Part shown: positions 12,685 through 25,299 of the stretch, in pieces
Layout: each line of letters begins with the position of its first letter
How positions within the stretch are numbered: position 1 is the stretch's first letter
Assembly (NCBI GenBank): GCA_040954595.2
Contig: CM082587.2
Coordinates: 5,270,001-5,334,000 of the forward strand
From: Balanoglossus misakiensis
Taxonomy: Eukaryota > Hemichordata
Length of the DNA: 64,000 bases
Direction of reading: 5' to 3'
Notes under the pieces: generated by a model
Databases searched by the model: none
What the model was told of the DNA's origin: nothing
The model's input: the letters and a program-made list of their open reading frames with translations, nothing else
Program-made: the position numbers and the translations under genes

Positions 12685-15600
12685 ATGAAACAACTGCTGG
12701 TGATGTTTTCCGTCATCCTTCTTACCTATACGCTCATACTTATTCGGTTCACACCCAGAGTAGTGACGTGCAACTGTGAAGCAACCGTTTGGTGAGTATA
12801 CTTCAAATTGTGTTGTTTCTGGGAAATCCCTCGCCAACGACCAATTGTTTTAGTCTATATTTTTGTCGCCCTTCACTTTGCTTTATTAGCTTGTTTTCAA
12901 CCGAGACGCGACAAGCACCATTGATGGTTGAAAGCATACGCGTAAAGTCATTGTGTGTAAATAGCTGAAGAAACACGACCGTCTACATAGCTCCCACCAC
13001 CACAACCGCCAACAATAATGAATTCATACCATTGTCTTCTCCGTTTTCGGCTATTGTCATCTATACTACACCCCTCACCTCTATTCAAAACGTCATGTTG
13101 GATCGATCACACACTGACGACCTCACACACTTGTTTCAAGTTGCTAGGCAAACAGAACGCGGACATTCTGCGTCGGTTGAAATAAAACAAGAGCGTGCTC
13201 GTGTTTAAAATTACATTAATTAAAATGCAGGATACGGTTCCTGGGCAAGACCGAACGTGCCGAGGCAAACCCAACGTCGCCTGGCGTCTGAATGCGGAAA
13301 CGATCCTACATTATGCCAATGTGACCACCAGAGGATGCACCTACAAATGCAAACACTGACTGAGAATTAAAAAACATTACTGCAAATGTACACAACAAAT
13401 TATTAAGGCATTCGAAGCAGTTGCCTCCCCTCGCTCCCTGCCTCTCTCTCTCTCTCCCCCCTCCCTCCACCCATCCATTCATCATAAGAGGAGTACGCGT
13501 ACTTCCTGCAAAGCTCAAAAATAGTTTTCCCATTCCCTGAACAGAAGACACTTCCAAAAGAATATTGGGAAAATAATCGTCATTCGAGGAACACCGAGTC
13601 ACTTTTCTCACCACATCGATATTGTGAGTATTTGCTGAATATATGTACAGAGAACATGTATGATACACAAATCAGTTATCTCTCTTATACCCGTGGAAAG
13701 AATCAAGATTGATTCAACCATTGTATAAATTCTGTTCGCGGGTGTACGTATTTGCACATGATAATCTTCGCATATCAGGAAAGGGTTTAGCAGACGAACT
13801 TGCTGCCACACCCACTACGCACACAAGTAGACGGCATAAAATAAACAAGACACACTCTTAGATATAACTTTCTCCCTGTCTTAGGATTACTCACGTGAAA
13901 CAAAGGAGACATGGGTGAGAGAATTGAACATGCTGACTTTTTTTCAACAGTTGCAAGCAAACGCTATTTATTATAATAACTTTAACAGCAAAGGTTTGTC
14001 TGGAAAGGCTTTCATTTGCATCGACTAGTTGCAGTATTACCCGAGGCCTTACCAATGTACTTGCTTGTAAAAAACCAATGGCGTTTTGAGACTGCAGGCA
14101 GGTGGCACGATGACGTCATCAATTGCGTTTGGTCGGGCGTGAAATGAAGTTGCAAATGTGATAACCAAACAGCCTGAGCATACCGTGGCACAGGCTAGCT
14201 TGTCGCCAATTACACAAAGCGACCAGAAAACGTTGGTAATTATGACTGGCCCCTTTGTAATGCTGAGGCTCTGCTGTCACTGTTTGCATATTGGCGATTG
14301 CGAGATTTACACGCCTGTATTCATCATTGCACCGTTATTGGTATACGTTGTAGCTACAAGCGTTTAGCGAATTCCCACCCGACCCTTTAGCCAGTAAACA
14401 AACCACAGGACATCGTAGCAGAAAAAGGAGTTTGCTATAAAAAGAATCGTTTTTTTTCTCGCAACATAAGTCACATGACTCACACCACCATTCTCATACT
14501 CGATGAATTATTTAAAAAAAATATTAATATTAAATTATGTCTCGCTGTGGTTTCGGCTTTTGTTACTGGTTGGGGAAAGAATAGATCATGATAGGCCGTT
14601 ATAACTAGCAGAACGATAAAAACGTCTCAGAGTATAAACCCTGAGTTGTCACGTTCATTTCTTCTAGGTCAGGAAATGACCAGAGGATAGCCAAGAGTGT
14701 TTTCTTCAAAGACATCGAAGAACCGGCGAAGAAAGCCAACGGAAACGGTGATGGGGAGGAACTCGACGACAACGGGGAAAACGACGGAGAAGGCAGCGTC
14801 GAAGATGAAATAGAGGCCGACGAAGCAGGTCTGGAGGAGACGATAGCACCCGACAACAATATTACGAAGTATAATTACAGGTAAAGTTTCAGATCCATTG
14901 CCGGAAATGTCGACCGTGTTGTCCATATTCGAATAGATTTAATTTACAAATGCGATACCAATTTATTACGTCACCGTCACTAGAGAGAGAGAGAGGGTGG
15001 GGGGGGGGCGAGCGAGCAAGGGAAAGCTCAGTGACAATTAATCACCAAAACTTACGGATGCTAATTTCTGGCTCGGAGCCCTTGATGGTTGCCAAGGTGA
15101 TCAAACTCTGAAAAATCAGCCATCGCCGACGTGATGTGGTCTTACGCAACCGTTGAGACGACGCCGAGAGCAATCCTCTACCACCTTGTCGCATTCAAAT
15201 ACCACCTTTGAAGCAAACGATCGATCGACACTTCACGACAGTTTTTTTTTTCTTTTCAAAACAACCAACGGGCGTTTTCAAGTAACTATGCCTGTGTGCA
15301 ATTCACCCAGATGTTAGTAGTGCAACACCAACACAGTACATACACATTATGCTATAGTCTTTTTACCGCGAATACTGTTGTTTTCTCATTTCGAGGAGGA
15401 ATAAAGGAACAACAACAACTGAGAAATGTCTATTTTCACTTTCAGTCAATTCCTAAACGAAACACAGAACTTAAGAATGTACATAGAATATCTGAAAGTG
15501 AACGACTTCTACGCGCCGTGGGAATTCAACCGGTCGGCGACTGGCGCTTTGAGGTAAACTGTTTTGTTTTGTCGTTGTTGTTGTTTGTTTGTTTGTTTTG

Positions 15601-17488
15601 GAGAGGGGTACTGGAGGGTGTCTGTTCCAGTGTAGCCTCTAGTGGCGAGGGTACTGAACTCACCGTGGTGATGGGGAGTTGAATTTTGCTCGCGGTACTT
15701 TGGTGGGGAATCGTACGTGGATCCCTGATATAATACTAACGCGTGAGCAGTTGGATTTTAATGACAATTTCTTTCTTCTTTAGGCGGATGATAGTCCGTA
15801 GGGCAAATGTGCCCGAAGATTTGTTTTTCACCCAGAATAATACAAAAGTGGGCTATCACTATGGATACACAAATGCATTCTGGACAAAGTTTAAAATCGC
15901 TCAAAATATGTTCGATTCATTTCCCAAGGTAAGGAACATCGGTTGAATAGGACACAGAACCCCGATAGGCCCCCTTCATTCACTCACACTTTCAGTGAGC
16001 GACCCAGTTTCTCCATATAAAAATTCTCACCAGCCAAAGACTTCAAAACAGGGCGGCCTTCGAAATAGCACAATCCATTTTCTGAACAGAACGTGTTTTA
16101 TTTCCAGGAAATCCCGGAAAGCTTTAGGAATCTGCGAAAATGTAGTGTCGTTGGGCCGAACACAATCCTCAAAAGTACAAGCTGTGGTAAGCAGATCGAC
16201 AGATCGGACTTCGTATTCAGGTACAGTGGAACTTATATCATGTGTATATTTTTTCAAATCTTTAGATGGTGTGTCGCGTAGTATATTTCTGTGACGTGGA
16301 GTGGTTTATATCGGTGTGGTGTTTAGGGTATATGAAATGTTCAGTCAAGTAGGGGTATTTTTGTTAAAATATATCTGCGGCGTGACAATTTATGCGTATA
16401 CTTGCGCCAGGTCATTATGCTCGCCACAGTGTAACAGGGGGACCATGAATGTGTTAATTACGAGATGGCACCCGACCAGATTTGTGTCTCGTGATGTGAC
16501 GCGCTAAACCGTATTTTCAAAATTTGTCCTTCCAGGTATAACTTCAATTACCCCGGACGATACGTCTCTGACATCGGTCGTAAACACAGCCTCACCGTCA
16601 TAGGACCCAGTATTATAAAATCTTGGTAAGAAAATACAACTCTTCAATAGCAAAGTCAAAACTTACATTGTATTATTGTGTTTCCGACATGCAGGTTGCC
16701 ATGTGACTTTGGGGGGGGGGGGGGGGTTGGCGGAATTTCCTGAAATGGTTGCACAACAAAAATGGCCTATTTTCTCTCAACCCCGTATGTTTCTGCTTTG
16801 CCATAATTCTTTACGAGCATATGACTGACTTTTTTTTCTCGCCTGTTTTGTCACCGCCCAGGTTTCAAGGACTCGTTGAATTAAAAGATCGATTGAACTA
16901 CATACGAAACGTGACGGCGCTGGGAGGGTATTTGGCCATCCCCATGACAACTTCCGGAATGGCTACGCTTGGAATGAAAGCAAAACGTCTGATGAGAAAC
17001 GAAACCTTGATATTCAACCCACAGACATACCGGGCGTTCAAGACAATTTTAACAGAACGATATAACCATTCGAGGCAACTGTCCACAGGTAACAATCCGA
17101 ATAGTTCATATAATACGAACGTCAGCATTATATGGAGAAAAGTGTAATATGTTGATCTTTAATTTATTAGACTAGTAACTGCAATGCGCGGATACTAAAC
17201 AGCTCGAACAATGAACAACCACCTGTTATGGAAGCCTCCAAGAGCTCATTTTCTGCAATGCTTTTGTTTTTCTTCGCAGGGATGTTTACATCGATGGTGG
17301 CGCTTTCACTTTGCAGAGAAGTGCATCTATACGGCGTCTGGCCCTATCGAAATGACTACAAAGGAGTCCCCGTACCATTCTACTTCTCGGAAGAAACTCG
17401 CACCGGTTACAACGTCGGCGAATACAAAATCCTCCGCGAGCTCCACGAGCATGGGGGTTTGCGGTTGCACCTTGGGCCATGTACGTGA
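12685..17488 (+). CDS. ST8Sia-like sialyltransferase paralogue A (divergent active site), 8 exons
   Basis: This is a type II Golgi membrane protein of the GT29 (CMP-sialic acid transferase) family. Exons: 12685-12791, 14668-14880, 15446-15553, 15784-15928, 16108-16220, 16536-16625, 16862-17088, 17280-17488. All phases agree; the product is 403 aa. The ATG at 12685 has a perfect GCCACCATG context; an in-frame ATG at 12629 is possible. Residues 3-20 form the membrane anchor. Exon 2 encodes a D/E-rich stem absent from the neighbouring paralogues. PWEFN, sialylmotif L (CSVVG...CG..IDRSDFVFR, from C203) and motif S (LSLCREVHLYGVWP, 343-356) are present. The cysteines expected to form disulfides (C203, C346, C402 and the second motif L Cys) remain. 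However, motif L GNSG reads GPNT (207-210), RCN becomes RYN (about 229-231), and the motif VS histidine is Tyr378 (YNVGE). Fold assignment is sure; catalytic activity is doubtful. Confidence 0.9.
14111..14118. promoter_or_regulatory. Perfect CRE octamer in intron 1 of paralogue A
   Basis: TGACGTCA, the consensus CREB/ATF site, occurs in intron 1. One such octamer is expected by chance in about 65 kb, so function is only a possibility. Confidence 0.2.
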
Positions 17489-18487
17489 CGTCACGTGAAG
17501 TCATCATCTGACGTTTCTCCACAGAGGCAACACAATTGACGGTTCCGAGCGAAAGCCTTCGTTTGGCTGGTGGCCACAGTCGCTTGCAGATACCGGGTGT
17601 AAAACGGGTAGACTCGCATTGTGACAGTCCCCGCAATGACAAAATTAAACCATTGCATCATTTGCACTGGTACGCGTAGTTTTCATCACGGAGCCGAGTT
17701 TATATATTCTCCGTAACACGCCACCGTTACTGCCATCCAGGTTTTAACCGGTGACCCAAGAAAGAAAATCAATTGACATTAGAAATAAACTTATTGGAAA
17801 ATTCAGCAGGAACTGTGGAAGGACATATTCTCGTCTATGTTCTAGTAGACCGGAGAGGGGGGATTCACAATCTCCTGGTTTCACCCCCCCCCCCCACTGA
17901 GCGATAAGCGAAATAAATATTATTGTAATAACATTAAAATCGTTTTCTTGGTTTGTGTGTATGCATTACAATTCTGTTCTCCTTTTTAAAATGATACAGA
18001 GGAAATACATTCACGACAAAACACTTGCGCCTCGATCATTTCAGTTGTTTGCGCAGCTAGAAGAGATCTCTAAGGCGAGAACCATTTGATTTCGGGGTGG
18101 GGTAAACGAATTTGGCACGTCAGCAATTCAAACAAACTGGATAGTAGGAAAGCGTGCCCTCTTTACTCCTTTTCTGTCCATGTCTGGTTACCTGGCGGTG
18201 ACCGGCGCCAGCCAGCGGTAGCATTGGGGCAGGGGACTGTCAACTACCGTCCTTTGAACGCATTGTGACTGTTGTTCGAGGTGTTGCCAACCTTGAAAGA
18301 TTGTTTCTTGTTGCCAGGTGACAGGTGCGCCCTCCTTGTTGTCGTCACTGGGCCAATTATCTCCCTTCAAAGCGTGAGAGATGGTTACGTAACGGCGGGA
18401 CAAAGGGAAAGTGCAATACGTTACGTGCGGCTAATGATCGGCACAGCATACCGCGGCGACATTGGCGTTGAATCAATCGTCCCTACT
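17489..18487. other. Intergenic region between sialyltransferase paralogues A and B
   Basis: About 1 kb holds the 3' UTR of paralogue A and the promoter of paralogue B. AATAAA hexamers at 17784-17789 and 17912-17917 are candidate polyadenylation signals for A. A run of C lies near 17885. No further gene is seen. Confidence 0.6.
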
Positions 18488-21400
18488 ATGGCGATTCCGT
18501 GTCTGCGAACCTTGGGTTCGCCGGCAGTCGCTCGTTTGCCGCTCATTATCTCGACCAAACAGACTCTCGTCATATTCTGCTTCTGCCTCCTCGTCTACGT
18601 CGGCGTTGTACTGCAGTACGAACACACACAGTCGGTCCACTGTGAATGCTGGGATCGCAACAAGAGGCTACAGGGCTGGTAAGTCGGAGAGCTTCTTTTT
18701 ATTGGTTCACCTTTTTCCCCCACTGATTTAATTGCCGCGCGCGACGAGATTTACGAGCGAGGTGTGTTCCTCACTGGCAACAGACAGGAGGAGCTTGGCC
18801 AACATGACCCCGCCTAACGTTTCTCGTTATTACGGTCGTCTTGACAGAATATAAAACAAACAAGATAGTGGGATGACCGAAAATATGTAAATTACTGCAT
18901 TCGCCTGTATTTGCGCTGCTAATACAGTGAAATTTAACGGAACATATCGAAACGAGACCGCATACTTTCCGGTGGTCTGCGCGCCCGTAAACACGAGAAA
19001 CAATTACAGGCGAGGAGGCTACCGGTGATAGAAGGGAGAACTTGGTGAGGACGACCTTTTAGTTAGGAGAGCGGTCCAAGTACGCCGGCTCGGACAGTCC
19101 TTGAAATTCACGCCCTGTATCGCGAGCAAAAGGCCCGCTGGTGATATTTTCGAGTACGAACGATCCTCGTAAGTCCAAACTCGCATCGGTTCATAATTCC
19201 GACGGTGAATTTGGTGTCAGTGAATTTTCTTTGAAGCTAACAGCAGTGTGAGGCCAACGGAGCCGACCTTCGGTAGAAGTTTTGTGACTTACACAACAAT
19301 TACGTATACACTCTTCCATTTGACACCGTTCATTCCCGGGGCTATATTTCGGTCACCTGCTGTCTGAACGTTTCACAAACTCTCTCGACGTTTATCAGTC
19401 ATACACAATAACCACGACAACGCCCGATCGTAAACAAAAACGTCACAGACAACGTTAGGCAGGTAAATATTACCGGCCAAGCAAATTGAACAAACATGGA
19501 CTACAAGGATTACAGAAATCATCGATTAACTCTGGCATGAATGTACAGCGCGGCTGTGCATGAATGCGCCCTTTCAAGACGATTTGTAAGTGGTCATTTT
19601 CCAGATGTAAAAACCTAAGAAGAGCATTCTCTCTCTCTCTCTCTCTCTCCCTGAACATGTTTCGCAAATGACTTTTTTAAACAGACTAGTATTTAGTGGG
19701 GGTGAAAAACAAACGTCAAGACGACTCTTTAATAAATCTGCTGAGAGGGTGGCCAAGCACGCCTTCGTACAGTGTCTTCCAGGCCCATACCCATACCCTA
19801 ATACAACAGGTACAGTACTAGTCAGCTCCACGGCACGGTTTCATTGACGTGCCACGAATCAAAATTAATAAGGTAATTAGTATAATACAATGAATATTAA
19901 ATTGGCATGGCAACTCCTTTGTCACGTTTCAATCTTTCGGATTAATCGCCAATACGTTTGGATTTCTCAAATTCTTACTCGGGGGAGAAAATTATTACCG
20001 ATCAAAATAAAAAAATATCACCAAACGTAATTAGTCTAAGACTGAATGCACGCCCGTGTCGGTAAGGTGAAGAGTCGTTGATATTGCCGCATCCGCAGTC
20101 AGCCATGATCCTTTCTATTAATATTATCCACTAACTGCGAGATTAAATACGGTCTATAATTTAATTTGGAGCTACGCACTGGTTAATCAGATTCAAGGCC
20201 TGTTGGATACAGTGGCCGTTTATGACGTGTGCCAGAAAGACTCGGACCGTTTCAAATATAATATCCAGTCACAATGATTGCGATGCAATCGTACTGATTA
20301 TTTTACAACCGTAAAGAGTCACAAAATCGTGTGGAAACGTTCTTTTTCATTCAAAATGAATGACCCTGAACGTGGTCGCCAACGGAAACATCGTGCAGTT
20401 TGTGGCCAGTCAATTGTGACTGCTAATTAATCAACGGTAGCTTTAATTAAATGTATACGGTCACCTAGGGAAATTTAACCACTGTTACCATGGAAATTTC
20501 AAATGCAGTATGACCACTTGCAGATTTTTAGTATGTGGCACACGCGAAAAAAGTGCGCCACCACTTTTGGCCATACATATAGGCTTATGTAAATTAGAGT
20601 TGGCCGTGTACCTTTAACGGCCAATTTTGTGTTGCGCGAGAAGCAATTAAATAAAACAGTAAATGACAGCAACAATCTGTGCCCTCTAATACGGTCTCTT
20701 CACCCTGACATGGGGTCGGGTGTACGGACAAAGTCCCTCCATTACCGCACAAAGGGAATTGTGGACAATGGCAGTTTGCTGTCATGTTGAATGAATGAAG
20801 GCTGGGTTTTTCGTTGTGTGTGTCACACTACATGCATTTTGTCCGATCACTCTTGCCGATTCCCACTACAGCGGAATTGTTACGTATACACTGCCTGGGG
20901 GTAAATTGAAAGTTCTAATATTCAGATATCCAGACATCCAGCTGTGACTCCATTACAACGAGTAATCGATCACGTGATTACTGGTCGAAATGTACTGAGA
21001 AAAAGCAAGCCCTGAAATTGAATGAGTAGCAAATAAAAAAAAAAACTCGATCGGTGCTCAAAGTATACCCCTTTAACGACATTCCCTATGTTAGGGGAGG
21101 GAGAGGGGGAGAGTGCTGTTTTCCTCCAAAAGTGACGTTTTCAATTCACATTGATAAACCAAATTGATCGTGTCAACATCGATTGCTAATGGATTCTAAT
21201 GGACTCATGGGCGAACGCGTGAAGTGGGACTGAAGCAAATACACGTCCCTCCATTCATGCAGTACGTATTTTATGTAACTGTGTTTGTTGAGGCTTTTTC
21301 TCAACCATCCAGGATCATCCCACACACCGTGCTCTCGGCCCAACCCGATAGTTGCATCTATTTGCTATATGTTTCAATATCTTATAACCCAACAGAAATC

Positions 21401-24400
21401 TCCGTGCACGGAGAATTAACGGTGTGACAAAAACTCTCTATTGGCCGAAACTGCCGAAAAAGAAAACACTATTAACTAATACAGTTAAAATGAAATTGGA
21501 GTTTTGCTTAGGCCTATGTTATATTGAAGGGCGCCCTTTTGTTTTGTGACGGAGGTAACTGAGGAGCGTTATATTTATCCGGTGACAGTGTGTGACTGGG
21601 GTTGAACGCGGAGATTTGTCTGAGTACAACTCAAGAGGACAAATTAATTAACTTTGATAATAGAGAATAGGTCTGGGTGTTTCAATATAAATAGATCATA
21701 AAACTAAATGGCATGTCTTGTCATGTCATGCACAAAAGATGGCTGCTTGTCCATTATTTGAATGCACCATGCTGTCTTTATAATACCAGTCAAGGTTTGT
21801 GTTCAACGAACGTGCGTTTATTTTGAACGATTTTAGCATTGTTCATGTTGGATGGTTGCTTACAGGAGCTGTCAAATATCGAAAAGCCATGAAACACAAT
21901 AAACGTATTGGTGACCCACGTGAAACAACTGTAAAATCAACCCCATGAGCATGCCTATGGCTGACGGAAAACGAATCGAGGTTCGGTCTTCTTTCTGAAC
22001 GAGGGGGGGGGATACATTTGTTGCCGCACGTTTATTAGTTGTGTAACAGTGCACTAAGTGACAGGTTGGTCTTTAGAACCTGAACTCGCAGCATTTCCCA
22101 GGATGCACCTGTCGCCGTTAGAGGACGTCCATTCATCCTGGGGGCTGTTAAATTGATTGAGTCGTTAGGCTTGGCAGTAAACAACAACATGCTGTCGACA
22201 TGTATCGTTACCCGGCCCTCACACACAGATCTATGAAACGCATATACACTACTTCTACATGTCTCGGAGAGCAATGAAGCACCAGAAACACAACGGGCCC
22301 CGCCCTTAAAAGCAATCGCCACACCTTGTTAACGCTTGCGAAAATCAAGGAGTTCTCGCGCGGAAGTGTTTGACGTTATTACGTGTTCAAACAGTTACAC
22401 AGAAAGACAAAACAAAACTGGGCTTTGCTGATAACGTTCACAGAAGAGAAAGTATCGATCCGTTGTTGTTTATCTTGACTGAAAGAAAAATCGACCCCCA
22501 CAGCAAATTTCGTAGACTTGACAGCTGGAGGTCAATGGCCACATACGCAAAAAAGAACACCAGTCATGTCCCTGATCGGATAACAAACGGTAACCGTGCC
22601 AATGACGTCCAATACTTCACTGTAGTGGCCGTACACGTCCTTTGCCAATCGGATACATTTGCAAGAATTTAAGTATTGGTAAATGGTGCCGTCTTCACCT
22701 TGATGACAAGCGCAATGGCATATCTAATCGATATGTTATCTTCCATTATGTTGACCCAATGACCGTATTATTCTGCCGACCTCTGCTAATGACAACTCAC
22801 TATTTGATTTGCTTGTCAGGATACCCGGCAGTGGGAATTCGACAGAAGAAGAAAGACAACGGTTAGCGGATTTTGAACGGTTGAAACAGACGTACAACAC
22901 TCTTACGCAGCCTTGGGAATTCAATGCAAATAGAAGCGCAGAGATCATGTAAGTATTCATCTCTGACGTCATGCAGGGAATCGCTGACAAATGATACCAG
23001 AACAGAGTGTTGAGTGGCTATGATTAATCCTGGGATATTAGACGTGAGGCATCGTTTCCAAGGGGCAATAACAACGGTTGCCATGGAAGCGTTACACTTG
23101 CCGCCGATTTCCAGGAAGTCATAGCGGGATGCTGTATTATAACTGATGCAGATGATTCAACTTTTGCAAGAATATAATTCATATTTGCATCACTTTCGTG
23201 CGTCGATGCGTTGCGTGAGGCTAACATTTTGTCGTTTTCATTGCAGACATAAGTTAATAAACTCAACACATTCAGAAAGATATTTATTTCTCACGCAAGA
23301 TACAACTCGCATCGGTGACTTGAGACGATACACGCGAGAAGAGTCCATGAGTTTTGTCATTTCAGAAGATTTACATCGGCATTTGCCTAAGGTGAGTCAT
23401 CGTAAATATTTTTCAAATAACCGCTGGTGCATCTCTGGCTCACCAAATGCAATTTACCTTCTTATTTTTTACCTGATGCATCGTTTTATCTTTCAGACAA
23501 GGCCGATCAACTTCTCCAGAGTCAAGAAATGCAGCATAGTGGGGAATGGGGGGATTTTGAAGAATAGCCATTGCGGCACAAATATAGACAAATCAGATCT
23601 GATATTCAGGTAAGAATCTCGATCATCACGCGACAAATATTTGAACTAAAGTCACGTGTTTGCCGCGGCCCCTTTTTCGGGACAATAATGAAGAGAGTTA
23701 ACTTCTGGTCCCATAGGTGTGCTTTTGAACACGCGGCATTGGTTTCCATGGTTACTTTATTCAGCTCGTGTATGCTGAAAGTATTCACCGTTATAAGCTC
23801 ATAATCATGCCGCTACCTGTGATTGCGATAAATGCTACCTACAGGCATGTGTGGTAATTGTCCTTTCTTTGTATATACACACAGGTGCAACCTGCAAGAA
23901 TTAAAAGCATATGCGGTGGACGCCGGGCGTCTCAGCCATTTCGCCACAATGAATCATGGGATCGTTTGGAACAGGTATGGCGAATGTTGATATGGGGAAG
24001 GAAGGAAACCGGTTAAGTTGGAAGCATTACTGGCCCTTTGTTTTGTTGTTGTTTTTTTGTTACGGGATTAACGGTAGAACCAATACGACGAACACTTTAT
24101 CAGGAACCACATGCACATGTAGTTCAGGGAAATTATCCGTCCACGAAACAATACTGGGATTAACCGTAAATGCAGCGTTATGCAAGTGAGAACGAAGAAA
24201 GGGGAATGTATTGTTGAAATGCGATGGACCCAGAATGTCAATACACAAAGCGAGGCCACCATAAGGGTCGTTCACTGTTATATTAGCCTGTGGTGAATCT
24301 ATTCATCGGTTTTCACTTTGATAACGGAGATAATTCTCTTGGAGTGGCGATGGGGCCTAGGAATTGAACAGAAACCATTGGCCGCCATTTTGTGAGATTT

Positions 24401-25299
24401 ATGTGTACATTTATTTATTAATTGTACGGGTGCACATGTCGTGTTCATACCACGAGTGAAAAACTGAGCACTACTGCTACTTCGAATGCATCTACCGTCA
24501 ACTTCCGGTAGCTTTGACGCCATGTTGCACTTTAGTCAGGAAGTGACGTATTTTAGGCAAGTTGTCGTATAACCTCGTCCCCGTTCGTCCCACCCATTTT
24601 CTCCCAGGTATAACCGGTTAACAGCGAAAGCAGACATAAAAAGATTTATCGCCGACGTGACGGAGTTCAGCGGCATCATTGCCATCCCTGTCGGGGGACC
24701 CAGGTCGATCACCATGGGCATCAGAGCCATGAAAGTTATGAACAGCAACAAGCGAGTCAAGTTCGTGTTCTTCAACCCCGAGCATTTCCTCTCACACCGA
24801 GCGTTCTGGAGTCAAAACATCACAAGCATCATGTCGACAGGTGAGAACGTTCGCACCTCTACTGTGGATTTCACTGGTGCAGTTTCACTGACTTAGGAAG
24901 GGACAGAAATTACAGGTGGTGTGTTGAAAAACACCGACCCCTCTGTAATTTCTGTCCGGTCCCTTAGCAGGGTAAAACACCGGGTCTTCTGAGACTGTGG
25001 TTTGGCGGGTACCTAATTAAAGCAGCGACCCACAAAGAGATACAAGTAAATTGATGTACTGTCTTTTTTCTCCACTAGGCATGTACCTCACGAGTTTAGC
25101 CATGACGCTCTGCGACGAAATTCACCTCTATGGTTTCTGGCCGTTTGCGTACGACGTCAACGGCAGACCCATCCCCTTCCACTACACCGAAGACATTGAT
25201 GCCAGCAGAGTGACGCACGACATGCCGGAAGAATTCAAACAGCTCATAGACTTGCACTTGCAAGGAGTCATAAAAATACACGTCGGGCCGTGCAGATAA
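18488..25299 (+). CDS. ST8Sia-like sialyltransferase paralogue B, 7 exons
   Basis: This is a GT29 alpha-2,8-sialyltransferase-like Golgi enzyme expected to transfer sialic acid from CMP-Neu5Ac to glycan termini. Exons: 18488-18678, 22820-22948, 23247-23391, 23497-23609, 23885-23974, 24608-24840, 25079-25299. Phases agree throughout; the product is 373 aa. The N-terminus has a short cytosolic tail and a membrane anchor (about residues 27-45). The stem is followed by PWEFN, motif L (CSIVGNGGILKNSHCG...), RCNL, a conserved IAIPVGG block and motif S (LCDEIHLYGFWPF, 311-323). Motif VS is intact (His347-DMPEE), and the C-terminal GPC cysteine is present. The 4.1-kb first intron is long compared with the others. 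The exon 1 link rests on matching phase (TG|G) and the membrane anchor, so an extra or alternative first exon cannot be excluded. The acceptor substrate cannot be read from sequence. Confidence 0.9.
18679..22819 (+). other. Intron 1 of sialyltransferase paralogue B (4.1 kb)
   Basis: This long stretch has a (CT)n run at about 19630-19649 and AT-rich patches. No open frame resembles a known protein, and no sialyltransferase-like exon was found inside. The intron call depends on the exon 1 assignment. Confidence 0.55.
24896..24965. repeat. Small hairpin in intron 6 of paralogue B
   Basis: A 15-base arm (24901-24915) is repeated inverted at 24943-24957, with a nested GGTGT/ACACC stem. It is probably a fold-back element fragment. 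Confidence 0.5.

Noticed and set aside
14605-14926. Ser/Pro-rich minus-strand frames
   Set aside because: They are the antisense shadow of the acidic stem exon of sialyltransferase A.
17486-17493. CRE-like TGACGTCA at the stop of sialyltransferase A
   Set aside because: It overlaps the stop codon, and such octamers are expected by chance at about this rate.
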